The notes beneath the pieces are model-generated. The model saw only the letters and a list, made by a program, of their open reading frames with translations. It did no database searches and had not been told where the DNA came from. Of a stretch of 64,000 nucleotides of DNA, positions 1 through 8,668 are shown piece after piece. Position 1 is the first letter of the stretch. Every line of letters begins with the position of its first letter. The position numbers and the translations under genes are program-made. Where the stretch lies: contig CM046881.1 in NCBI GenBank assembly GCA_025667525.1, positions 496,641,627-496,705,626 on the forward strand, written 5' to 3'. The DNA comes from Glebionis coronaria. Its lineage: Eukaryota > Streptophyta > Magnoliopsida > Asterales > Asteraceae.

Positions 1-865
1 CATTTATGAATGTGTCAGCGTCTGAAAAGGAGGCGTTGACAGGACTTGTCCCAACGCTGACAAATGATGATCCAGTAACTGGATGCATAAAAGAGTCCTT
101 CTGATTGAATTGACCTTCACTATGAGAGAAGAATGCCATGTTGCTGGTGCTAGCTTTGCTTGAAAGAGCTTCATCTTCCAACAGTCTTAGTTTGTTGTAG
201 ATGTCATCAAACGAAGAGCTCTTGTGAGTATTATTGGCAAGAATAGATCTTGCCTCAATCTTCCATGTCTCACCAAGACTTTTCAGAAAAGTAGCATTGG
301 TGTCAATATCACCAACTTGTGTCCCCATGAAGGACAATTTGCTTGTGATGTCAAGCAATCTGCTTCTCACACTGCTCAGTTTCTCATTGGGCTGAGCTTT
401 GAAGACAGCATAATCATGCAGAAGTTGCTTTTTCTTTTCTTCCTTAGTTTCTGCATTACCACCATATGCAACTTCAATTGCTTCCCAAAGATCCTTAGCA
501 GATTCATAACTTCTATATTTGTGCTGATTTTCTTGTCCCAAAGACACTTTCAGAATATTTAGGGCTTTCATGTCAGCCCTTTTCTTTGCAATATCTTCAG
601 TACTTACAGCTCTAACATCTCCAGGTTTTTCTTTCTTATCTTCATCAGGACATCCTTCAACAGCTGTTCTTGTCGCAATGGCATTCAGAATCTTTTGAGC
701 TTTATTGAATGAGTTTCCATATTCAATGATGTCCCAGAGTGTGTAGTCAAAGATCCCCAGATATTGTTCAAAGTTGAACCTCCATAAGTCAAAGTTGGTT
801 GCATCAAGCATGGGAATCTTGATGTTTGGTAAGGATGAGGAGGAGGAGGTTATTGCTTCAGACAT
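1..865 (-). CDS. Copia element C Gag polyprotein, N-terminal part (runs off window)
   Basis: An uninterrupted frame reads leftward from an ATG at 865 to the window edge, about 288 codons. It begins MSEAITSSSSSLPNIKI and continues with LDATNFDLWRFNFEQYLGIF. This is the layout of plant Copia Gag proteins of the UBN2 type: an N-terminal W-containing segment, then a helical capsid-like domain. Gag packages the element RNA into cytoplasmic virus-like particles. The start is the first ATG after the primer binding site, about 90 bases downstream of it, as expected. The far C-terminal part seen here contains GCGTTGACA-like words that also form the repeats of this family's LTR. No stop or frameshift is visible, so this copy is probably young. 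Protease and pol would lie left of the window. Confidence 0.9.
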   Translation of the reverse strand, partial: MSEAITSSSSSLPNIKIPMLDATNFDLWRFNFEQYLGIFDYTLWDIIEYGNSFNKAQKILNAIATRTAVEGCPDEDKKEKPGDVRAVSTEDIAKKRADMKALNILKVSLGQENQHKYRSYESAKDLWEAIEVAYGGNAETKEEKKKQLLHDYAVFKAQPNEKLSSVRSRLLDITSKLSFMGTQVGDIDTNATFLKSLGETWKIEARSILANNTHKSSSFDDIYNKLRLLEDEALSSKASTSNMAFFSHSEGQFNQKDSFMHPVTGSSFVSVGTSPVNASFSDADTFIN

Positions 866-951
866 GATGTTTTTAGGGTTTTGAGAAAATTAGGGTTTTG
901 GTGTTCGTATATCGTTCTGGTGTTCTTCAAAGATCAAAAGTTCCTCAACAA

Positions 952-963
952 GCTCTGATACCA
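952..963 (-). other. Primer binding site of element C
   Basis: Read on the minus strand, TGGTATCAGAGC follows the LTR end after two bases. This is the standard Copia site complementary to the 3' end of initiator methionine tRNA, which primes minus-strand DNA synthesis. Confidence 0.9.
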
Positions 964-965
964 CT

Positions 966-1491
966 TGTTGATCCCAAACTTAGATCGATTAGCTTTGTGT
1001 ATACGAGATTAGATCAAGTATAACACGTAGAGAAACCTTTGTTATATGCTTTGTGAATCTAAGTATTATGCGGAATTTAATACTTAAACAAGAACACAAG
1101 ATGTAAACAAAACTTTCACTTTGATTATCAATGTCGAACTTGCTTACAATGAAAGATGTTTACGAATGAAAACTTAATGAAAACATGATACAAAACATTA
1201 ACCTAAAGGCCTTCTTTTATAGACTAAGAAGCCTTGTACAATAAGCTACGTATCAACTATTCTAGGTAAAGATAAACATAGAAAATACATTGTCGTTTCT
1301 ATCCTTACTAGAAGTATTCTAGAACATAATAAACGTGTAACTCACATCTTTCATCAGTGCTTGTCTTCAATCTGTCAACGCTTGACTTTAACTTGTCAAC
1401 GCTTAAGCTGTCAGCGCTCACTTTGCTCTTGTCAACGCTTGAGTTGTTCTTGTCAGCGTTCAAGTGATCTGGCCTTAATTTATTCCCAACA
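966..1491 (-). repeat. 5' LTR of Copia element C
   Basis: Bounded by TGTTGATCCC and TTCCCAACA in plus orientation, giving the TGTTG...CAACA ends of an LTR. It abuts a tRNA-Met primer site at 952-963, so it is the 5' LTR of a minus-strand element. A TATA box (CTATAAAAG, minus) lies at about 1213-1222. Repeated words of the type GCGTTGACA fill the U3 side (about 1370-1465). The same family is represented by the LTR at 5020-5511 on the other strand. Its insertion cut the gag gene of element B at 1491/1492. The 3' end of element C is outside the window, so its target duplication cannot be checked. Confidence 0.88.
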
Positions 1492-2568
1492 AGGGATGTC
1501 ATCTTCACAGTATAATGCTGATGCTGGTTGAGCAACAAACTGATTGGTTGGAACACTTTCTTGATGTGAGTAATGATGTTGAGGAGCCTCGAGTTGTGGA
1601 TAGGTACTAACAGGATTGGTGGGAGGTTGATACGGTGAATACTGGTGTGAAGCATAAGGTGATGGGTGTGAATCTCCTTGTGATGATGATGTTGCTGGTT
1701 GGTGATAAGATGTTGGTGGCGGTGGCAGAATCGAGTACTGTGGAAAGCTTGGTGTTTGATACACAGGTTGATATGAAGATTTGTGTCCTAAAGCAAGCTG
1801 AGAGTTGTGATATGACAGTGTAGGATGATTTGCCAATAATGCCATTGGTTCATGATAAGGTCCTTGAGAGATTCGGTTTTGGATCACATGCTTCTCATGT
1901 TGTTGTAAGAAAGCATATAGTTGATCTAAATTGGACTTGTGTAGATCACGAATCATTTTGACATCCGTCACATATTGACGCCATTCAGGGGGTAGTGTGT
2001 TCAAAAACTTGGTGTTTAACTGAAATTGTTCAATCCTTAGATTATAGACATTCATGTCATTCATCAGAGTAGTAAAACGCCAGTAAAAATCATGAAGAGT
2101 CTCCCCTGGAATGTATTGGAATCTATCAAACAAATCATATAATTGACATTCTCGTTCTTGCTTAGTGAGAGATGTCCCTTGTAGCAAAACCGCAAGTCGA
2201 TCCCAAAGATTCTTGGCCACTTTATGTTCACTCACCATTCTGAAGATATCAGGTGGAAGGGCTTGAAGAATTGTCTGAACAGCCCTTTCATCGGCATCTG
2301 CAATGAGTTTGTTGGCATCGGTTAACTCATGATACTGCCTTGGCCTTGTCACATTGTTGACTGTAACCTCTCCCCAATCTAATGGACCTTTGTCAATTGA
2401 TTCAAGCATAAGTCGACCACTTTGTTTGCCCATGATGTACGTTCTCATGCGACTTTGCCATGATTCAAATAAATCTTTGATGAGCAAAGGCGGGCGAGTA
2501 TCGGTACCCGAAATGATCGATATATCGGTGAGTGAAGTCATAGTTGGCATAAATGAATGTGAATTCAT
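1480..2568 (-). pseudogene. Copia element B Gag, truncated by the element C insertion
   Basis: The frame starts at ATG 2568 (MNSHSFMPTMTSL) and reads about 358 codons before it runs into the LTR of element C at 1491, ending four codons later at a stop supplied by the LTR. Residues about 80-230 carry a UBN2-type Gag domain, with the recognisable ALPPDIFRMV, LWDRL and LHDFYWRFTTLMNDM segments. Residues 250-350 are Pro/Gln/Tyr/Ser rich, as in the linker before the zinc knuckle. The knuckle, protease and pol are absent, displaced to the left by the nested insertion. The frame itself has no internal stop. The role is particle assembly for element B, but this copy cannot make a full product. Confidence 0.88.
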
Positions 2569-3610
2569 GTTGTGATCCCTTGAAAAAAGATTATTAAAGA
2601 TGATCGAACAATGAAATAAGGTTAAGTGTTTTAATGTTGTTGAAATACAGATGTTGCGTGTTTTTGTGATAGATTACAAACTTGAAACGAAATCCTCTAA
2701 GTTGAAAATACTATCTCAATACCCAAACTTCTTAGTCTCAATGTGAAAATCTCAAAGTGTCGTAAGTCTCAAAATTAATCCGTCGAAATGCTAAAAGTAA
2801 CCAATCGGAATATTATCTAAATCCCTGATCAGAATATTGTCTAATCGGAAACCTAGTCGGAATGTCTTAACAATCGGAAACCCTGTCGGAATACTTACCA
2901 ATCGGAATGATAAAGAATACTTGGTCGGAATACTTAACAATCTGAAACCCGGTCGGAATACAAACCAATCGGAATGATAAAGAATACCTGGTCGGAATAC
3001 TTACCAATCTGAAAACCGGTCGGAATACTATCCAATCGGAATGTTAAAGAATACCTGGTCGGAATACTTACCAATCTGAAACACGGTCGGAATACTAACC
3101 AATCGGAATGTTAATGAATACCTGGTCGGAATACTTACCAATCTGAAACCCGGTCGGAATACTAACCAATCGAAATCCTTGCCAATCGGAATACTAACCA
3201 ATCGGAATCCTTACCAATCGGAATGCTTAACTAATCCTCCTATCGGAATACATGCCAATCGGAAAGCCCTGTCGGAATCCTTACCAATCGGAATACAGAT
3301 TGGAATATGTAAACCCTTTTCTGATTTGACTGATTGGAATCCTTAAACCCTTTTCCGATTGTGCTGATCGGAATAACGGTACTGTTACGAACTTTTTAGG
3401 CTAAAAAATGAGATTTTCGACAAGAAAAACGTGATTTGAACCAAACCAAAACACCCAAAACACTACTAAAGGTATTTAGAAGATATATGGAGCACTTGGA
3501 GAGTCAAAAACACGAAAAAAAATTGAAACTTGGGTAAAGATCAATCAAAAACACATGAACACACCAAAGTGAACATGAACAACACAAAACCAACCTTTAT
3601 TTCATCCCAT
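2569..3610 (-). repeat. Element B untranslated leader with 67-bp tandem repeats
   Basis: This leader of about 1 kb between the primer site and gag contains no gene. From about 2805 to 3375 it is built of words such as CCAATCGGAAT and GGTCGGAATACTT. In 2923-3190 these form four copies of a regular 67-bp unit: GGTCGGAATAC starts at 2923, 2990, 3057 and 3124. The flanks are more degenerate versions of the same words. Since 67 is not a multiple of three and stops are present, the repeat is not coding. Confidence 0.8.
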
Positions 3611-3623
3611 GCTCTTGATACCA
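3611..3623 (-). other. Primer binding site of element B
   Basis: On the minus strand TGGTATCAAGAGC starts two bases after the LTR end. It resembles the methionine-tRNA primer site of Copia elements, with one extra A relative to the site of element C. Confidence 0.75.
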
Positions 3624-3625
3624 AT

Positions 3626-3926
3626 TGTAGAACAATGATAATCTTTATGAATCAAGAGGGTTGATGTTTTTCTAGAGAGAGAAAGTTAGAGAGAGAAGTG
3701 AAAGAAACTTGTATTATGTAAAAGTGAGAAATAAACAACCAACACCTCTTTCCATGGTGGAAAGAGGTTTAAATACCCCAAGTCCTTAAAGGACTTGGGC
3801 TTCCGGCCCATGAACATTCTCATGGGTCGGGTTATATAATAAATGACACTTAACTTAACTACGAGCCTATAACTACATTGTTGGAGTGACCGAGACTTTC
3901 TAAATGCGTAAAACGTATTTCCAACA
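3626..3926 (-). repeat. 5' LTR of Copia element B
   Basis: A 301-bp segment from TGTAGAACAATG to CGTATTTCCAACA in plus orientation, next to the primer site. It contains a GA-rich stretch near 3672-3700 and a TATA-like ATTTAAA (minus) near 3770. The last bases, GTATTTCCAACA, and the GAGTGACCGA..CTTTC motif are shared with the LTRs at 8241-8530 and 15657-15957. Element B is therefore a relative of the family in the composite unit. Sequence to the right (from AAGGT at 3927) belongs to the host element A. Confidence 0.82.
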
Positions 3927-4844
3927 AAGGTAGATTATGATATGCCTGAAGTTGCCCAGATGTACTTTGCTTGGGAGAAGAAGATCATGGAGGTTCCAGA
4001 CATGTCTTTATCATATCAGATTTGGGGATTGGAGATTCTTCTTAGGATTCAAAGAGATTGTTAGGTAATCCTAAATTATAAGGCCAGTAAAGTTTTCTCA
4101 CAGTCTAAGAGAGAAAGAAGGGAGATTTATTATATGTTGCTTAGATGTCATCAACGGGGTTGGACTTTTCAGAAGTTACACACATTGTCCTTTGATGAAT
4201 TGGAATATAAAGCTTATCCAATTTGGGCAAGAGTGCAAGAGATGAACACTATCAGACTTCTTTCAGATGAAATAAAAGAAGAGCTTGCAGAAGAGATGCA
4301 GATTCAACAGGCTTTAATTGTACCAAGACCTAAGAAAAAGGGAGTTCCACTTAGGTTTCAAGGAAATATGGATAGAGTGAATCCTAGTGAAGCTGTTATT
4401 AGAAGGAGCATTAAGCTCTCATCCTTAGAAGTTTCACATATGGTGGAAGTATTACCTCATGATTCCAGAAACCCTATAGTTAGTTATGAAGAAGATGCAA
4501 GTGGGTTCTGGATGATTGGTAGATATGGGAAAGAGGTACATACTTTTACTATGCTTGTGTCTTTATTTGTAAGCTTGGATAGGGAAGACTTGGCAGACCT
4601 TTGGAGGTTAATGCAGGCCAAGTATGAGACTAAAGCACCTACTTCACACAATGGAATAAAGATTTGCTCAACATTCAGAAGGATGTGTGCACCAGATGAA
4701 GAAGATTCTGTTTGGAAGGATCTTGATGATGATATCAGTGGACTTCAATGGCGTCTATATTTAGCAGCTGGTGTGTATCATTTGAGTTCTACAAAGTTTT
4801 CTGAGTATCTTCTTGTGGATGCTGAGTATCCTATGTCCAAATAA
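3927..4844 (+). CDS. Element A 3' accessory ORF of Copia retroelement (fragment)
   Basis: The clear ORF is 4134-4844 (236 codons). Coding-like sequence in other frames continues upstream to the element B junction at 3927. It contains YKAYPIWARVQEMNTIRLLS followed by a run of acidic residues, and later LDREDLADLWRLMQAKYET and EDSVWKDLDDDISGLQWRLY with a GVYHLSS/YPMSK ending. I know such tails from the region after RNase H in many Asteraceae Copia polyproteins, where their function is not established. No enzymatic motif is visible. It is followed after about 160 bp by a polypurine tract and the 3' LTR, which fixes its place at the 3' end of element A. Stops between 3927 and 4134 and the missing pol (cut away by element B) make it a remnant. 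Confidence 0.7.
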
Positions 4845-5003
4845 GTTTTGAAGAAAATGATGAGAACACAGTTGGAAATAGACTACCTAAGTGACGTGGC
4901 CAAAGATTTGATCAGATATATTTATTTCCAATATAATAAGATTTGTAAGAATCCTCCTAGTTCTTAGTTTTTATTCAGAAATTTGGTTACTAGAGTAGAT
5001 ATC

Positions 5004-5019
5004 AAGTTTAGGGGAGGAT
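5004..5019 (+). other. Polypurine tract of element A
   Basis: AAGTTTAGGGGAGGAT lies directly before the TGTTGGG start of the LTR. This is the expected plus-strand primer position. Confidence 0.85.
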
Positions 5020-5511
5020 TGTTGGGAATAAAATATAGCCAAGACACTTGGACGCTGACAAGAGAAATATGGACGTTGATAAGAAGAAATCAAGCGTTGA
5101 CATGACAAGCGTTGACAGGAAGAAGTCAAGCGTTGATAAGAAGAAGTCGAGCACTGATAGAAGACTTAGTCTACACGTTTTGTAATTCTAGTAAAGATAT
5201 GTTTGACATTGTATTTTCTATATTTATCTTTACCTAAAATAGCCGATACGTAGACTCTTGTACAAGACTCCTTAGTCTATAAAAGGAGGTCCTTAGGTTT
5301 AAGTTTAATATATGTTTTACACTTTCATTGTACGCAAGTTCGATTTACTAATCAAAGTGAAAGTTTGGTTTAACTTGTTTGTGTGTTCTTGTTTAAGTAT
5401 TAATTCCGCATAATACTTGAATTGTTACATATAAAACAAAGTTTCTCTACGTGTTTAACATGATTTAATCTCGTTTACACAAGCTAAATCGATCTAAGTT
5501 TGGGATCAACA
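5020..5511 (+). repeat. 3' LTR of Copia element A
   Basis: A 492-bp segment from TGTTGGGAATAAAA to TTTGGGATCAACA. It is preceded by a polypurine tract and belongs to the same family as LTR 966-1491 in inverse orientation. A TATA box (TCTATAAAAGG) lies at 5277-5287. U3 (about 5046-5165) carries several copies of an AAGCGTTGACA/GAAGAAGTC repeat of about 21 bp, with TTGAC cores. The two family members differ by about 34 bp in length, mostly in this repeated part. Confidence 0.88.
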
Positions 5512-7322
5512 GATATATTTGTTATGGCTCAACCGGTAAAATCGATCGGGTCAACCAAGTTTTATAACACTTGAAAAATAGACCAAACATAGCAAAAGTA
5601 CAGTATCTATAGTTGACCAAAACTAGGTGAGCAAAATATGTGAACGGTACTGCATGAATAATTGCAAATATTAATCTGTGAATAAAGTTAATGCAATAAA
5701 CACATAAAAATTTGAAAAGTTGATCTACGAAAAACTCGTCACATCAACAACTTAACGAAAGTGAAGGTAGTGTTTTCCATACTTTCTAATTTAGGACCTG
5801 TCAACATAAATCATTATAAGTACATTGTTACTTGACCTGTAACTTTTCATCTCCATTCAACAAGTTAAGTGACACACTTGCTGTTTTGTAAGCACACACT
5901 TATGAACTCGATAGTACTATCGTTTACGTGACACTTAACCCTTTGTACCCACCCACAGCCCGACTTATCATCAGGTATGAAATGTTTCAAATGGTATACC
6001 TAAAGACCTAAAGATCCTTCCCAATTTCCTAAAGACCCTTCCCAATTTCCCAAAGGTTACCAGTACACTCACTTTGTTAAAGCTTCATATTCGATCAGGA
6101 AATGAGAAATGGTTGTTGAAGGAGTCACACCAATCAAAGTGTAGCGAAGCCCCTCACTTTGTAGATAATTGAACAGTGGTTGTAACGAAATATTGGTAGA
6201 ATGGCTAATAACGTATACCATTATTATGTTTTTTATTGTGAAATTAGTTATGAACCAACCAAACGAAAAAGAGAATAACACAGTAGAGTTATGGAATCAT
6301 AATGTATCCGATTGTTTAAAATTTAACTGTCATTTGTTGGGTGTAATGAGTCTACCAGTGCAGGTTTCTCGAGCAATTATGTTATTAAAGACTATCCACG
6401 CAGGTAGTATTTGTCTACCAGTGCAGGTTACTCGAGCTTTGATATAAATATTCTAAGAAAAGACATGCTCGAGGTAGAATTTTGAAGTCTTCTGACTCTT
6501 TGATAGTCTACAGGTTCAAAAAATCGACCCACTGTGGAACGCTTGGATCATTTATCCAAAAACGGCTTGTTCACTCATTGTAAGTTTGTTCTTCTAGCAT
6601 CTTGTTGGAGTTTGTTAATGAGATTGCCATTCAGAAAAATGTGAATATATTTTTGTTTAAAGACCAACATTGTAATATTGTGTGTTTTGCTTGCACGGTG
6701 CAACTCAACCTAGCATCTTTCACCAAAATTTGTCACTAGCAATGGATGGTTAGTCGATATATATGTGATATCCCTCCTGTCGTGACCGGTTTGCAATAAG
6801 CCTAAGGGATTACAGTTAGTTTCAACTTAAAGTAAAATTCATGTTTCAACTTATAACTCTGCTTAATCGGCTATCGCCTTTCTAAATTTATCAATTTGTA
6901 TGAACTTAAATATGCTGCAAGTCCACAAGTCTCACAAGTCGCAACATGAACTTAATAGCATTTTAAAAGTTCTCTTAAGCTAACAAGGGAGTAAGCCACA
7001 AAAACCATCTACGTGGTTCGGCCAAATGCCAAACGCAGTCTCCGCAAAAAACTTTGGTGTGCAATTATCATCTATCTGAAACTTTGAAAGCGCATAGACG
7101 ATCACAATGACCGCGTCTACATTGTTAGAAATTCACAGAAAAAACACGCTTGCAATATCACTTCTCAAATTTGGTTATCATTTTATATTTTATACTCTTT
7201 TAAGTTGACGATCACAATTAACCTTCTGATGTATAAACCTAAAGACCCTTCCCAATTTCCTTACTCTTACCAGTACACTCACTGTTTTATATTTCCCTGT
7301 AGCTTTAAATCACACAGGCATC

Positions 7323-7495
7323 ACTTCAACAAATGAGGATCCTAACACGAATAAGCTACCTCTAAAAAACAACTAATAAGTTTTAATAAGCTACCTCTAT
7401 AAAAAAAGATCCTAACACGACTAATAAGCTACCTCTAAAAAACACAAATACAACTAATAAGTTTTAACAAATAAGTTTTCATAAGCTACCTTTAA
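7323..7495. repeat. Short tandem repeats with AATAAGCTACCTCTA units
   Basis: The words AATAAGCTACCTCTAAAAAAC and CTAATAAGTTTTAATAAGC recur at least four times with irregular spacing of about 35-60 bp. Confidence 0.65.
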
Positions 7496-7499
7496 GCTG

Positions 7500-7660
7500 A
7501 GCGACACGAATAAGCACGGATTGGACACCAAATCGATCACGAATCGAACACCAAATCGATCACGAATCGAACACCGAATAAGCACGGATCGAACACCGAA
7601 TAAGCAAGAACTGAACACCGAATAAGGAAGAATTGAACACCGAATCAGCATGAATCGATC
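7500..7660. repeat. Minisatellite of GAACACCGAATAAGCA units
   Basis: At least six imperfect copies of a 22-27-bp unit (ATCGAACACCGAATAAGCACGG and variants, with CACCAAATCGATCACGA as a second form). A minus-strand ORF across it (7454-7729) is only the translation of the repeat. Confidence 0.7.
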
Positions 7661-8159
7661 AGGAGTCGATTGGAGATTGACATTACTGAACGATTTATTG
7701 ATGGGTTTTATTGATTTTAAATGAGTCAAATGAGAGTGATGGGTTTCAATGATTTGGGGGCACGTTTTTATTAATGAGTTTTATTGATTTGGGGGCATAA
7801 CATTTTTAGTGGTGTTCGGTATATTATTTTTTTGGTATTAAATATTTTAACTTATAAAAATTTAACTTTATTTTTTTGATATTAAATATTTTAACTCGAT
7901 AAATATTTAATTATAACTTTTTTGATATTAAATATTTTAGTTTATATTAACTTATTTTAGTATTAACATTTTTTTGAAATGTGATGAATATTTAAGTGAA
8001 TTTATTTTTTAGTAGTTTTTTTATAAATTTGTATGGACAAAATATATAACTTTTTTGAAGTTGTGATAAGTTTTAATATATTTGTCTTCTCAATATTTAA
8101 CAAATTTTTTAATGGTTTTGTTTTAAAAAAGAAAAAATAAACATATAGACATGTTAATT

Positions 8160-8240
8160 TTTTTATTTTATTTGTTGGCGAACATTCTTGTCACTAATAG
8201 TGACGAAGTTTTATCTCCTCATTTAGTTTCGTGACTGATT
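8160..8240. mobile_element. CACTA-like transposon fragment, left of composite insertion
   Basis: TTGTCACTAATAGTGACGAAG at about 8192-8212, and the following TTTCGTGACTGATT, match the sub-terminal words at 20640-20760 (AACTAATAGTGACGAAAA, TTTCGTCACTAAG). The two pieces flank the composite LTR unit and share TGATT at the junctions. They are thus best read as one CACTA-like element split by that insertion. I could not find its left terminus. Confidence 0.55.
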
Positions 8241-8313
8241 TGTAGGTCTACGTATTCTTAGAATTAGGCATGTTATGGTTTATCTATTGAGATGGATGGA
8301 GAAATAGAAGAAC

Positions 8314-8353
<40 letters not shown>

Positions 8354-8530
8354 AATGGTTGATTAAGTGAAAGTGTGTGTAAACACAAATGACCAACCCC
8401 TCCTAACATGCTAGGAGGGGGTATATATAGCCCACCCTACATGTGGGCTATATGGGCTATATTGGATCACGAGCCCAATATCATTGGAGTGACCGATCCT
8501 TTCTGAATACGTAAAAACGTATTTCCAACA
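8241..8530 (-). repeat. 3' LTR of the composite unit
   Basis: A 290-bp LTR from TGTAGGTCTACG to CGTATTTCCAACA in plus orientation. It includes a (GA)n run of about 32 bases at 8314-8345 and, on the minus strand, a TATA box (CTATATATAC) at about 8419-8429. It is clearly homologous to 15657-15957. Confidence 0.85.
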
Positions 8531-8668
8531 ATCTCCCCCAAAGGGAGGTCACTCCAAGTTATAATGTCCTAAATAGTCTATAGCTCGTGATCTATGCTAA
8601 CAATGATGTGACCGAGACTTTCCTTGGAAAAACGTATTTCCAACAATCTCTCCCAAAGGGAGGTCACA
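8484..8668 (-). other. Duplicated LTR-end/polypurine-tract module
   Basis: On the minus strand CTCCCTTTGGGGGAGAT precedes the LTR start TGTTGGAAATACG: the expected polypurine tract. The whole junction occurs twice in tandem, at about 8484-8554 and about 8608-8668. Each copy is GTGACCGA...CGTATTTCCAACAATCTC.CCCAAAGGGAGGTCAC. The first is enclosed by a perfect inverted repeat GGAGTGACC/GGTCACTCC. The same doubling is found at 15911-16097. Confidence 0.75.

Larger units (their letters stand above)
5512..8159. other. Non-coding interval with small dispersed repeats
   Basis: No gene is supported; ORFs here are short and lack motifs. A block with CCTAAAGACCCTTCCCAATTTCC and TACCAGTACACTCACT occurs at about 6015-6072 and again at about 7234-7284. 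TCTACCAGTGCAGGTT..CTCGAGC is repeated at 6350 and 6412. AT-rich DNA with runs of T fills 7800-8160. It probably consists of decayed mobile-element sequence. Confidence 0.6.

Noticed and set aside
1308..1655. 115-codon minus-strand ORF across the C/B junction
   Set aside because: Out of frame with B gag and made mostly of LTR repeat; the real frame is 1480-2568.
7454..7729. 91-codon minus-strand ORF
   Set aside because: Translation of a 22-27-bp minisatellite.
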